A program made the position numbers and the translations under genes. This document shows, piece by piece, positions 1-8,325 of a stretch of DNA of 64,000 nucleotides (positions within the stretch are counted from its first letter, which is position 1; each line of letters begins with the position of its first letter). The DNA is taken from contig NZ_PZZN01000001.1 of NCBI RefSeq assembly GCF_003046295.1, forward strand, positions 764,812 through 828,811, written 5' to 3'. The stretch is from Sphingomonas aerolata (lineage in GTDB: Bacteria; Pseudomonadota; Alphaproteobacteria; Sphingomonadales; Sphingomonadaceae). The notes beneath the pieces were generated by a model. That model worked only from the letters and a program-made list of their open reading frames with translations. It had not been told where the DNA came from and ran no database searches.

Positions 1-1545
1 CCCCATCGTCGGAATGACGAACGCGTCGTTGTTCCGCGCCGGACCGCCATCTTCCGCCATCGCTGGCAACGCGGAGCCATCGGGCCAGCGTTGCGTGATC
101 GTCTTGACCTTGGTCCAGAACTTCACGCCCTCCATGCCGTGCTGGTTGGTGTCTCCGAACGCCGAACGCTTCCAGCCGCCGAACGTGTGATACGCCACCG
201 GCACCGGGATCGGCACGTTGATCCCCACCATGCCGACATTCACCCGCGCCGCGAACTCGCGCGCGGCGTGGCCGTTGCGCGTGAAGATCGCGACGCCGTT
301 GCCGTACTGATGCTCGCTCGGCAGGCGCACCGCCTCCTCGAAATCCTTGGCGCGGACGATCTGGAGGACCGGCCCGAAGATCTCCTCCTTGTACGCCGAC
401 ATCTCCGTGGTGACGTGATCGAACAGCGACGGCCCGATGAAGAAGCCCTTCTCATGCCCCTGAAGCTCGAACCCGCGCCCGTCGACGACCAGCTCTGCGC
501 CCTCGTCGACACCCGTCTGGATCCAGTTCTCGATCCGGCTGCGATGCGCCGCATTCACCACCGGGCCGTAATGCGCGTCATTGTCGGTCGAAACACCCAC
601 GCGCAGCGCGGCAATCGCCGGGATCAGCTTCTCGCGTAGCGCGATCGCGGTCTTCTCGCCGACCGGCACGACCACCGGCAACGCCATGCAGCGCTCGCCA
701 GCGCTCCCGAACGCCGCACCCGACAGATCGGCGACGACCTGGTCGAGATCCGCGTCGGGCATGACGATGCCGTGGTTCTTCGCCCCGCCCATCGCCTGGA
801 CGCGCTTGCCCGCCTCGACGCCGCGGCGGTAGACGTAATGCGCGATGTCGGAAGACCCGACGAAGCTGACCGCCGAAATCGCCGGATGATCGAGGATCGC
901 GTCGACCATCTCCTTGTCGCCGTGGACGACCTGGAAGATCCCCTCGGGCAGCCCCGCCTCGAGGAACAATTCGCCCAGCCGCACCGGCACCGACGGATCG
1001 CGCTCGGACGGCTTCAGGATGAACGCGTTGCCCGTCGCGATCGCGACCCCGCTCATCCACAGCGGAATCATCGCCGGGAAGTTGAACGGGGTGATGCCGG
1101 CGCCGATGCCGAGCGGCTGGCGCATCGAATAGACGTCGATCCCAGGCCCCGCGCCCTGCGTGTACTCGCCCTTGAGAATGTGCGGGATCCCGCAACAGAA
1201 CTCGATCACCTCGAGCCCGCGCTGGATATCGCCCTTTGAATCCGCGATCACCTTACCGTGCTCGGACGACAACAGCCGCGCGAGCTCGTCCATGTTCGCT
1301 TCGACGAGCCGCTTGAACTCGAACATCACGCGCGCGCGGCGCTGCGGGTTGGTCGCTGCCCAGCCCGGCTGCGCCTTGTGCGCGGCAGCGACTGCCCGGT
1401 CGAGATCGGCCTGCGTGCCGAGCGTCACGCGCGCCTGGATTTCGCCGCTATTGGGATCGAACACGTCGCCGCTACGGCCGCCGCCGGAGGACGGTCCACC
1501 CGCAGTGCCGCCTGCGATCAGATGCTCGATGGTGCGAACGGTCAT
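1..1545 (-). CDS. mmsA: Methylmalonate-semialdehyde dehydrogenase (CoA-acylating), 3' end cut off
   Basis: NAD-dependent oxidative decarboxylation of (methyl)malonate semialdehyde to propionyl-/acetyl-CoA, the last step of valine and inositol degradation, in the cytosol. The frame reads from ATG at 1545 to the window edge without a stop (515 codons), close to the usual family length of about 500. The aldehyde-dehydrogenase catalytic motif GSAGERCMA carries the nucleophilic Cys, with the NAD-binding stretch PFNFPAMIP upstream and a C-terminal region ending in AFVIPTM, typical of MmsA. It is divergent from a LysR-type gene across 94 bp, which suggests local control by that regulator. The family call is secure. 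Only the stop and the last residue or so are missing. Confidence 0.93.
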   Translation of the reverse strand, partial: MTVRTIEHLIAGGTAGGPSSGGGRSGDVFDPNSGEIQARVTLGTQADLDRAVAAAHKAQPGWAATNPQRRARVMFEFKRLVEANMDELARLLSSEHGKVIADSKGDIQRGLEVIEFCCGIPHILKGEYTQGAGPGIDVYSMRQPLGIGAGITPFNFPAMIPLWMSGVAIATGNAFILKPSERDPSVPVRLGELFLEAGLPEGIFQVVHGDKEMVDAILDHPAISAVSFVGSSDIAHYVYRRGVEAGKRVQAMGGAKNHGIVMPDADLDQVVADLSGAAFGSAGERCMALPVVVPVGEKTAIALREKLIPAIAALRVGVSTDNDAHYGPVVNAAHRSRIENWIQTGVDEGAELVVDGRGFELQGHEKGFFIGPSLFDHVTTEMSAYKEEIFGPVLQIVRAKDFEEAVRLPSEHQYGNGVAIFTRNGHAAREFAARVNVGMVGINVPIPVPVAYHTFGGWKRSAFGDTNQHGMEGVKFWTKVKTITQRWPDGSALPAMAEDGGPARNNDAFVIPTMG

Positions 1546-1608
1546 GGCGCCTCTCCTTGTTTTGCGGCCTCTACACCACCGCATCCCGCACGACACAAGC
1601 GATAGACT

Positions 1609-1634
1609 TGCAGGCGCTAGCTGCATATTTGCAG
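1609..1634. promoter_or_regulatory. Probable LysR-type operator between mmsA and its divergent regulator
   Basis: TGCAG-N7-CTGCA forms an exact inverted repeat at 1609-1625, and a third TGCAG half-site follows at 1630-1634, five bases before the regulator's ATG. Dyads of this kind between a divergent target and a LysR gene are typical autoregulatory binding sites. The assignment rests on position and symmetry only. Confidence 0.4.
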
Positions 1635-1639
1635 TCGGC

Positions 1640-2524
1640 ATGGACTGGAGCGACCTTCCGATCTTCCTCGAAGTCGCTCGCGCGCAGCAGCTTGGGCGCG
1701 CCGCGGCGAGCCTCGGCGTCGATGCGACGACGGTCGGCCGCCGCCTCCGTCGGCTCGAGACCGCGGTCGGCCAGCGGCTGTTCGAACAAGGCCCGGATGG
1801 CCAGATCCTGACCAGCGCCGGCGAAGACCTGCTCGCGCGCGCGACCGCGATGGCGGCGATCGCGTCGGACATCCGCACCCCGCCCGCGGGCCGGACCGAG
1901 GTCGACGGCACGATCCGCGTCAGCGTCGCCGAAGGGTTCGGCACTTGGTTCGTCAGCCGACATCTCGGCACGCTCGCACAGGCGCATCCCAAACTCGCGG
2001 TCGATCTCGTCGCGACCAGCGGCTTCCTCAACCCGACCCGGCGCGAGACCGACGTCGCGGTCCTGCTCGCCCGCCCGCGCCGCGGTCCGCTGCGGACGCG
2101 CAAGCTCACCGACTATACGCTGCGGCTCTATGCGTCGGCGGAGCATCTCGCGGCGCACGGCCCGGTCCACGGCATCGCCGACCTGCGCGACCGGCGGATG
2201 ATCGGCTATGTCCCCGACATCGTCTACGCGCCCGAGTTGCGCTATCTCGACGAGATCCCGGGCGTCCGCGACCCCGTGCTGCGCTCGTCGAGCATCAACG
2301 CGCAGGCGCACATGATCGCGTCGGGCGCGGGGATCGGCGTGCTCCCGTGCTTCATCGGCGAGGCCTATCCGGGGCTCGTCGCGATCCTCCCCGACATCCG
2401 CATCAGCCGCGCCTTCTGGCTGGTGACGCACCAGGACACCGGCCGCTTCGACGCGATCCGTGCCTTCACCGACTGGCTGGTGGCGCTGGTCGGGCGCGAA
2501 CGCGCGGTGCTGGCCCCCGATTAA
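1640..2524 (+). CDS. LysR-family transcriptional regulator
   Basis: The 294-residue protein starts at ATG 1640; the frame is open further upstream, but that part overlaps the divergent mmsA gene and looks non-coding. An N-terminal winged helix-turn-helix (about residues 4-60) includes LGRAAASLGVDATTVGRRLRRLE and is followed by a periplasmic-binding-protein-like effector domain (about 90-290), as in LysR regulators. It starts with DWSDLPIFLEVARAQ, a form common in alphaproteobacterial LysR proteins. Because it is divergent from mmsA and preceded by a dyad, control of mmsA is the simplest inference. The effector is unknown. Its end overlaps the stop of the convergent ion-channel gene by 4 bp. 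Confidence 0.88.
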   Translation: MDWSDLPIFLEVARAQQLGRAAASLGVDATTVGRRLRRLETAVGQRLFEQGPDGQILTSAGEDLLARATAMAAIASDIRTPPAGRTEVDGTIRVSVAEGFGTWFVSRHLGTLAQAHPKLAVDLVATSGFLNPTRRETDVAVLLARPRRGPLRTRKLTDYTLRLYASAEHLAAHGPVHGIADLRDRRMIGYVPDIVYAPELRYLDEIPGVRDPVLRSSSINAQAHMIASGAGIGVLPCFIGEAYPGLVAILPDIRISRAFWLVTHQDTGRFDAIRAFTDWLVALVGRERAVLAPD

Positions 2525-2907
2525 TCCTGCCGCGGATGACGGGCGAGAATCGCCTCGATCCGCGCGAGCGCCAACTTGATCTCCTCCTGCTCGGCATGCG
2601 TGAAGGCGTCGCTGTCGACGATCATCTTGGCCGCCATCTTCGCGGTCAGCAGCGGCACGAGGAACAGCGGTACCGCATGCATCAGCGCGACCGCGACGAT
2701 CTTGCCCCCCATCGTCACCGGAAACACGTCGCCATAGCCGATCGTCATCGCGGTCACGAACGACCACCAGATGCCGACATCGACCGGCTTGCCCTCGAAC
2801 GTCGCAAACAGCACCGCGCAGATCAGGATGGTCGAGACATAGCCGACGATCAGGATCGGCAAGGCCTGGATGAACGGCCGCCACGATCCCTTTGCCCTGC
2901 GCGCCAT
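2521..2907 (-). CDS. Two-transmembrane potassium channel family protein
   Basis: A small inner-membrane protein of about 128 residues. The K+ selectivity filter TIGYGD sits in a pore loop (WWSFVTAMTIGYGD) between two hydrophobic helices, the minimal Ion_trans_2 layout. A short charged C-terminal tail (TKMAAKMIV..., then an acidic helix) has no RCK/TrkA domain, so gating would have to come from elsewhere. ATG 2907, preceded by a G-rich ribosome-binding stretch, is preferred over an in-frame TTG at 2943. It converges on the LysR gene with a 4-bp overlap. Function as a K+ channel is inferred from the filter. Confidence 0.82.
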   Translation of the reverse strand: MARRAKGSWRPFIQALPILIVGYVSTILICAVLFATFEGKPVDVGIWWSFVTAMTIGYGDVFPVTMGGKIVAVALMHAVPLFLVPLLTAKMAAKMIVDSDAFTHAEQEEIKLALARIEAILARHPRQD

Positions 2908-3050
2908 GATACCCCCCGGTTGTTTCGGCGCATCATCCAGCAAGCGGCCGACATTTCAAGCGGTACGCACGCGGCTGATCGATCACGAACCCGATTGCCC
3001 CCGCGCGACAATTGCGCCTAGCTTGGCTGCATCCTCTTCCGGAGCGTTTC

Positions 3051-4994
3051 ATGACCCTCAAGCTCGTCCTTCTTGCCTCGATCGCGCTCGCCACCGTTTC
3101 GTCGGCGCAGGTGCCCCAGACTGTTTCTGACAAGACTGCCCCCGCCGGCGGCGACGTGCCGGCCAAGTTCGTCCCCGCCACCGCCAACCGCGACTACGTC
3201 AAGCGCGAGGTGATGGTCCCGATGCGCGACGGGACGAAGCTCTACACCGTCATCGTCTATCCCAAGGGGCTGACCAATGCGCCGATCGTGCTGACCCGCA
3301 CGCCGTATGACGCGAAGTCGCGCGCGACGCGGATGGACAGCCCGAGCATCCTCTCGACGCTGCCGCTCGCCGACGAGATGTTCGTCAAGGGCGGGTATAT
3401 CCGCGTCTATCAGGACGTCCGCGGCAAATATGGCTCGGAGGGCGAGTATGTCGTCACGCGCCCGGTGATCGGCCCGCTCAACCCGACCAAGGTCGATCAT
3501 GTCACCGACGCCTATGACACGATCGACTGGCTGGTGAACAAGGCGAACCTGCCCGAATCGAACGGCCGCGTCGGCATGATCGGGTCGTCCTATGAGGGCT
3601 TCACCGTCGTCATGGCGCTGCTCAACCCGCACCCCGCGCTCAAGGCCGCAGTGCCAGAAAGCCCGATGATCGACGGCTGGATGGGCGACGACTGGTTCCA
3701 TTACGGCGCGTTCCGCCTCGCCAACATCGCCTGGCTCGGCGGCCAGACCGGCTACAAGGGCGCGGGCAAGGCGCCGCCGACCGGCGGCTATGACGATTAC
3801 GAGAATTTCCGCCGCATCGGCTCGGCGGGCGACTGGGCCAAGGCGTCGGGCTACGACCAGCTTCCCTATTGGCAGCGCATGGTCGCACATCCCGCCTATG
3901 ACGCGTTCTGGCAGGGCCAGGCGCTCGACAAGCTGCTCGCCGCCAACCCCTCGAACGTCCCGACGCTCTGGGAACAGGGGCTGTGGGACCAGGAGGACAT
4001 GTACGGCGCGATCACCGCGTGGGAGGCGCTGAAGGCGAAGGGCAAGATGGGCAACAACCATCTCGTCATGGGTCCGTGGCGGCACAGCCAGGTCAACCGC
4101 GACGGCCGCAGCCTCGGCCCGTTCCAGTGGGACGGCGACACCGCGCAGCAGTTCCGCGAACAGATGGTGCTGCCGATGTTCGACCAGTATCTGAAGGACG
4201 GCCCCGCGGTCACGCTGCCCGCCGCGGCGATCTACAACACCGGCGAGAATCACTGGGACAAGCTGTCGACTTGGCCGCTCGCCTGCGAGAGCGGCTGTGC
4301 CGCACCGCTCAAGCCGATCTACCTCGGCGCCGAGGGCGGGCTGGACTTCACCAAGGCGGCGAGCGGCGGCGACAGCTATGTCTCCGACCCCGCCAAGCCC
4401 GTCCCGCATCTGCCGAGGCCGGTCAATTTCGGCGACGGCCGCTGGGGCGACTGGCTGGTCAGCGACCAGCGCGGGGTGGATGGCCGCACCGACGTAATGA
4501 CCTACACGACCGACGTACTGACGACCCCGGTCCGCGTGTCGGGCGCGCCGATCGCGGACATCTATGCCAAGACGACGGGGACCGATGCCGACTTCGTCGT
4601 CAAGGTGATCGACGTCTATCCCGACGAGGTCGCGAGCGATCCGAAGATGGGCGGCTATGAACTGCCGATCAGCCTCGACATCTTCCGCGGTCGCTACCGC
4701 GACAGCTTCGCCAAGCCGAGCGCGATCCCGGCCGGCAAGACGCAGCGCTACAAGTTCCGCCTGCCGACCGTGAACCACGTCTTCCAGCCGGGGCACCGGA
4801 TCATGGTGCAGGTTCAGTCGAGCCTGTTCCCGCTCTACGACCGCAACCCGCAGACCTTCGTCCCCAACATCTTCCTCGCGAAGAAGGCGGACTACAAGAA
4901 GGCGACGGTAACGATCGAACGCGGCGGCGCGTCGGCGAGCGCGGTGTGGCTGCCGGTGGTCGCGGTCGACCAGTCGGCCGTGCTGGCGAAGTAA
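3051..4994 (+). CDS. Secreted CocE/NonD-family alpha/beta-hydrolase (X-Pro dipeptidyl-peptidase-like acylase)
   Basis: The 647-residue protein starts at ATG 3051 with GGAG at 3041-3044. A Sec signal peptide (about residues 1-19, MTLKLVLLASIALATVSSA) puts it in the periplasm. The CocE/NonD fold follows: an alpha/beta-hydrolase domain with the nucleophile motif GSSYEG, the histidine region LVMGPWRHS, and a C-terminal jelly-roll domain (about 440-640) typical of X-Pro dipeptidyl-peptidase C-terminal domains. Relatives include cocaine esterase, glutaryl-7-ACA acylase and alpha-amino-acid ester hydrolases. The substrate cannot be read from sequence, but peptide or amide side-chain hydrolysis is likely. 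It is monocistronic and is followed by a palindromic intergenic repeat. Confidence 0.88.
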   Translation: MTLKLVLLASIALATVSSAQVPQTVSDKTAPAGGDVPAKFVPATANRDYVKREVMVPMRDGTKLYTVIVYPKGLTNAPIVLTRTPYDAKSRATRMDSPSILSTLPLADEMFVKGGYIRVYQDVRGKYGSEGEYVVTRPVIGPLNPTKVDHVTDAYDTIDWLVNKANLPESNGRVGMIGSSYEGFTVVMALLNPHPALKAAVPESPMIDGWMGDDWFHYGAFRLANIAWLGGQTGYKGAGKAPPTGGYDDYENFRRIGSAGDWAKASGYDQLPYWQRMVAHPAYDAFWQGQALDKLLAANPSNVPTLWEQGLWDQEDMYGAITAWEALKAKGKMGNNHLVMGPWRHSQVNRDGRSLGPFQWDGDTAQQFREQMVLPMFDQYLKDGPAVTLPAAAIYNTGENHWDKLSTWPLACESGCAAPLKPIYLGAEGGLDFTKAASGGDSYVSDPAKPVPHLPRPVNFGDGRWGDWLVSDQRGVDGRTDVMTYTTDVLTTPVRVSGAPIADIYAKTTGTDADFVVKVIDVYPDEVASDPKMGGYELPISLDIFRGRYRDSFAKPSAIPAGKTQRYKFRLPTVNHVFQPGHRIMVQVQSSLFPLYDRNPQTFVPNIFLAKKADYKKATVTIERGGASASAVWLPVVAVDQSAVLAK

Positions 4995-5010
4995 GCCCCC
5001 CGCCCCACCA

Positions 5011-5108
5011 CCGTCATTCCCGCGAAGGCGGGAACCCATACTGGCTGACCTCCCGGCGCTGTCACCGAGGCCAGCCAGTATGGATCCCCGCCTCCGCGGG
5101 GATGACGG
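5011..5108. repeat. Paired palindromic intergenic element (REP/BIME-like), copy 1
   Basis: The element lies between the convergent hydrolase and pirin genes. It opens with CCGTCATTCCCGCGAAGGCG and closes with the mirrored GGATCCCCGCCTCCGCGGGG-ATGACGG form. Inside, CATACTGGCTG is mirrored by CAGCCAGTATG. Each outer arm is itself a hairpin. It shares the GTCAT...ATGAC frame with the elements at 22.2, 32.0, 34.0 and 57.2 kb but has a different core, so it may be a sub-type. It may also work as a transcription barrier for both genes. Confidence 0.7.
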
Positions 5109-5116
5109 TTATGGAT

Positions 5117-5971
5117 TCAGGCGATAACCGGCGCGGGCCCGAACAGCCCCGCCTGGTAATCGCGGATCGCCTCGCCGATCTCCTCGCGCGTGGTCATCAC
5201 GAACGGCCCGTGCGCCACGACCGGCTCGTCGATTGGATCGGCATGGCCGAAGACCAGCCGCACCGGGCCTGACGCCGCGACCTCGATCGTATCGCCGTCT
5301 TCGTCGAACGTGACGAGGTGCCACGGCTCGACGACCGTCCCGCTGATCTCGGGCCGCCCCTCGATCACATAGAAGAATACGCTGCGACCCCGCGGTGCCG
5401 GCAGTGTAACCCGCCCCCCCGCTGCCAGCTCGACCGTCATCATCGCAACACCCGTCAGCGACTCAACCGGCCCCGCCTGCCCTTCAAACGTGCCCGCGAT
5501 GACATTCACGACCCCGCCCTCGACGGCGACCGCCGGCATGTCCTCACGCTGGAGACCGGTATAGGCGGGCTTGGTCATCTTCAGCCGCCCCGGCAGATTG
5601 ACCCAGAGCTGGAGGATCTCGAGCGGCCCGCCGTCGCGCTTGAACGACGCGGGCGAGACCTCCGCATGGATCAGCCCCGACCCCGCGGTCATCCACTGCA
5701 CCCCGCCCGCCTGCATCACGCTTTCGTGCCCGCCGCTGTCGAGATGCGCCATCGCGCCGCTCAGGATGAAGCTGACCGTTTCGAACCCGCGATGCGGATG
5801 CGGTCCGAACGGCAGGCCGTTATTGCCGGGCCGATAGGTCTGCGGCCCATGATGGTTGAGGAACAGGAACGGGTCGACCTGCGGCAGCTGCGGCCCCGGC
5901 AGCGGGCGCCGCGTGACGAGATCGGCGATGTCGTCACGCTGGGCGGGATAGGTCCGCAGCACGCGCCGCAT
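5117..5971 (-). CDS. Pirin family protein
   Basis: A 284-residue bicupin protein. The N-terminal cupin holds the metal-binding signature GPHPHRGFETV and the downstream GLIHAE, which together supply the three His and one Glu of pirins. The C-terminal cupin (about 170-280) is also recognisable. Bacterial pirins of this group include quercetin 2,3-dioxygenases (YhhW-like), but many act as redox or regulatory proteins, so the reaction is left open. The start codon lies one base after the stop of the upstream FMN reductase gene, so the two are probably translated together. Confidence 0.88.
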   Translation of the reverse strand: MRRVLRTYPAQRDDIADLVTRRPLPGPQLPQVDPFLFLNHHGPQTYRPGNNGLPFGPHPHRGFETVSFILSGAMAHLDSGGHESVMQAGGVQWMTAGSGLIHAEVSPASFKRDGGPLEILQLWVNLPGRLKMTKPAYTGLQREDMPAVAVEGGVVNVIAGTFEGQAGPVESLTGVAMMTVELAAGGRVTLPAPRGRSVFFYVIEGRPEISGTVVEPWHLVTFDEDGDTIEVAASGPVRLVFGHADPIDEPVVAHGPFVMTTREEIGEAIRDYQAGLFGPAPVIA

Positions 5972-5972
5972 C

Positions 5973-6539
5973 TCAGTTCGCCTCGCGCACGGCCGATGCG
6001 GGCCGTTCGATCTCCGCCAGCAGGGCGTCGATACCGCTCAACAGGAAGTCGAGCGTCGACGTGTCGCTCAGCCGCCCGTCGGCGATCTTCTCGTGCACCG
6101 AACCGATCACCGACTGCGGCCGCAGCAGCGTGCGCGCGCCGATCGACGCCAGCGTCTCGTTCAGCTGCGCCTGCGCACGCGCACCGCCGACCGCGCCCGG
6201 CGACGAGGTCAGTGTGAACACCGGCTTCCCCGTCAGCGTCGCCTTGCCGTAGGGCCGCGACGCCCAGTCGAGCGCGTTCTTCAACACGCCGGGCATGCCG
6301 TGATTATATTCGGGCGACGCGATCACGATCCCGTCCGCCTCGCCGATGGCCGCCCGCAGCGCGGCGACCGCCTCGGGTGGCGTGTCGGTATCGGCATCCT
6401 GATCGTACATCGGGATCGCGTTGAGCGGGAAGATCCGCAGTGTCGCCTTGTCCCCCAGCGCGTCGGCGAGCGAATTGAGGATCGCGGCGTTGAACGACTG
6501 GCGGCGCAGGCTGCCGGAAATACCGAGAAGGACGGGCAT
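5973..6539 (-). CDS. NADPH-dependent FMN reductase (ChrR/YieF-like flavoprotein)
   Basis: A 188-residue flavodoxin-fold reductase. The phosphate-binding loop GISGSLRRQSFN is at residues 6-17, and the flavin-contact motif SPEYNHGMPGVLKNALDW is in the middle, as in NAD(P)H:quinone or chromate reductases. ATG 6539 has a good AGGAG upstream; the frame is open for another 77 codons, but that part has no family similarity. It is co-transcribed with the pirin gene (one-base gap). A two-electron quinone or xenobiotic reductase in oxidative-stress defence is the likely role; the exact electron acceptor is inference. Confidence 0.88.
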   Translation of the reverse strand: MPVLLGISGSLRRQSFNAAILNSLADALGDKATLRIFPLNAIPMYDQDADTDTPPEAVAALRAAIGEADGIVIASPEYNHGMPGVLKNALDWASRPYGKATLTGKPVFTLTSSPGAVGGARAQAQLNETLASIGARTLLRPQSVIGSVHEKIADGRLSDTSTLDFLLSGIDALLAEIERPASAVREAN

Positions 6540-6672
6540 GCAGAAATCTCCTGTTGTCACGCGCGAGCGCCGGGCGACGGCGGCGCGCAAGATCTTGGTA
6601 TCCAGATAGGCGACGGTACCGGCGCCCACCAGCGCAGGGTCGGCAACGCTGTGTTGCCCGGTTGGACGGCGA

Positions 6673-7740
6673 TCACGTCCAGTAGAGGATCCGCGCCTCG
6701 GGCAGGCGCGACGCGATCTCGTCAGCGAAGAAGGTGCGCAACGCCCGCATCGTGTCCGCGTCATAGACATATTTGACCGAGCCGAACTTGGTGCGCTTCT
6801 CGGTGCGGTTCGCCATGCCGAGATCGAGCGACGAGCCGGGATACCAGGTCTGCAGCACCGCCTTGGACCCGGGTGTGTAGCGATGCGTGATCAGCTCGAT
6901 CGTGAGGTCCGGGATATCGCCGAGCACCTTCCCCGCCTGCGCGATCAGCTCGGCATAGGCCTCGCGCCATCCCTCCGCGGCGATGATCGGTGCGATCGTC
7001 AGCCCGACCTTGTACCCCGCATCCGCCATCCGGCGCAGCGCGCCCAGCCGGGCCGCGACCGGGCTCGTGCCGCCCTCAAACCGCGCATAGCCTGCGGGGT
7101 TGATCGACGCGCGCATCCGCGTCCGCCCCGCGTGATCGAGCGCGAGCAGCGGCTCGACCGCGTCGAACTTCGTCGTGAAGCGCAGCTGCACGTCCGCCTC
7201 CCACGCGCCGAAATGCGCGATCAGCGCGGACAGCGACCCCGTGACATGATCGATCGCGAGCGGATCGGTATAACAGGACGCCTCGAACGTCGTGCCCTCC
7301 TGCGCGCGCGTGGCGGAGCGCGAGGTGACCGTCCCCTGGCCGAGATGCGCAGGAAGCTCGGCCAGGATCTCGGGCAGGTTCGCATAGACCCGCGTGATCG
7401 GCGGCCCCTTCAGAGACCCCGCGAGATAGCAATAGCCGCAATGCGCAGGACACCCTTCGGCGAGATCGATCCGCCAGTCGGCGCTCGGCGCGATCGGCTG
7501 CAACCGGCGTTTCGAGGGCGGGGCGACGACAAGCGCCAGCGTCGCCTTCGCCTGTGCATATTGCTGCCGGGGATCGTCGGGCAGGTCGAGGCGGAGACGA
7601 TCGCTGGGCAGCGCCGTCACCGCCACGTCCAGCGCCCGTGCGCGCGCGACGATCTGTTCGCCATGGTCCCAGAGGAGCGACGACGGCGTCGCGAGGAGGC
7701 GCCGCGGCACCCAGAGGCGGGAGGAAGAGGGCGACACCAT
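6673..7740 (-). CDS. Spore-photoproduct-lyase family radical SAM protein
   Basis: About 355 residues. The 4Fe-4S/AdoMet cluster motif is CX3CX2C (Cys97, Cys101, Cys104 in EGCPAHCGYCY), the spacing used by SplB rather than the commoner CX3CX2C-aromatic variants of other radical SAM groups. A further Cys at about 156 in FEASCYTDPLAIDH aligns with the region of the hydrogen-donor Cys of Bacillus SPL. The organism type does not make spores, so the substrate may be a UV thymine lesion in ordinary DNA or something else. ATG 7740 was chosen; a TTG at 7767 would leave only 9 bp to regA. It is the last gene of the minus-strand run after regBA. Confidence 0.8.
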   Translation of the reverse strand: MVSPSSSRLWVPRRLLATPSSLLWDHGEQIVARARALDVAVTALPSDRLRLDLPDDPRQQYAQAKATLALVVAPPSKRRLQPIAPSADWRIDLAEGCPAHCGYCYLAGSLKGPPITRVYANLPEILAELPAHLGQGTVTSRSATRAQEGTTFEASCYTDPLAIDHVTGSLSALIAHFGAWEADVQLRFTTKFDAVEPLLALDHAGRTRMRASINPAGYARFEGGTSPVAARLGALRRMADAGYKVGLTIAPIIAAEGWREAYAELIAQAGKVLGDIPDLTIELITHRYTPGSKAVLQTWYPGSSLDLGMANRTEKRTKFGSVKYVYDADTMRALRTFFADEIASRLPEARILYWT

Positions 7741-7776
7741 CGCACCATAACGCCCGCCCCACGCCAAGCGTTGCGG

Positions 7777-8325
7777 CTATTTGACCGGCCGCTTCTCGAG
7801 TTTGCGCGCGAGCGTCCGCCGGTGCATCCCGAGTTGCCGCGCAGTCTCCGAAATGTTGAACCCGGTTTCCGCCAGCGTCGCGTGGATCCGCTCCCATTCG
7901 AGCGTCTTGATCGTCGCGCGACGTTCGGTCACCGCGGTGTCGACCTTGCCCTCGGTCCGGTCGAACGCCGCCTCGATGTCGTCGGTGTTCGACGGCTTGA
8001 CCAGATAATGCGAGGCGCCGAGCTTGATCGCCTCGACCGCGGTCGCGATGCTCGCAAAGCCGGTCAGCACGACGACGAGGATATCGGGGTCATGCGCGTG
8101 CAGCGTCTGGACGCAGACCAGCCCCGATGCCCCGCCGAGCTTCAGGTCGACCACCGCATATTGCGGCACGTCGTCGGCGAGCAGCACGACCAGATCCTCA
8201 TGGCTCGCCGCAAGCCGGACCGCATAGCCGCGCCGCTCGAACGAACGTTTCAGCGTGCGCGCAAACGTCTCGTCGTCCTCGACGATCACGAGGCGCTTGA
8301 CCGGGGGGATATCGGGCTCGCTCAT
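7777..8325 (-). CDS. regA: RegA/ActR/PrrA-family response regulator
   Basis: 182 residues. A receiver domain (about 10-125) has the acidic pair EDD at 16-18, phospho-acceptor Asp60 in VVDLKLGG, and the Lys of LVKPSN. A C-terminal Fis-type helix-turn-helix (about 145-178) has the ISETARQLGMHRRTLARKLEKR form that is highly conserved in RegA. RegA proteins control respiration, carbon and nitrogen genes in response to redox state. The ATG overlaps the regB stop by 4 bp (ATGA), so expression is coupled. Its place beside the cyo oxidase genes fits a direct control link, but target sites were not proven here. Confidence 0.92.
   Translation of the reverse strand: MSEPDIPPVKRLVIVEDDETFARTLKRSFERRGYAVRLAASHEDLVVLLADDVPQYAVVDLKLGGASGLVCVQTLHAHDPDILVVVLTGFASIATAVEAIKLGASHYLVKPSNTDDIEAAFDRTEGKVDTAVTERRATIKTLEWERIHATLAETGFNISETARQLGMHRRTLARKLEKRPVK

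Noticed and set aside
3018..5039. 673-residue minus-strand frame opposite the CocE hydrolase
   Set aside because: Shadow frame; the hydrolase on plus has a signal peptide and catalytic motifs.
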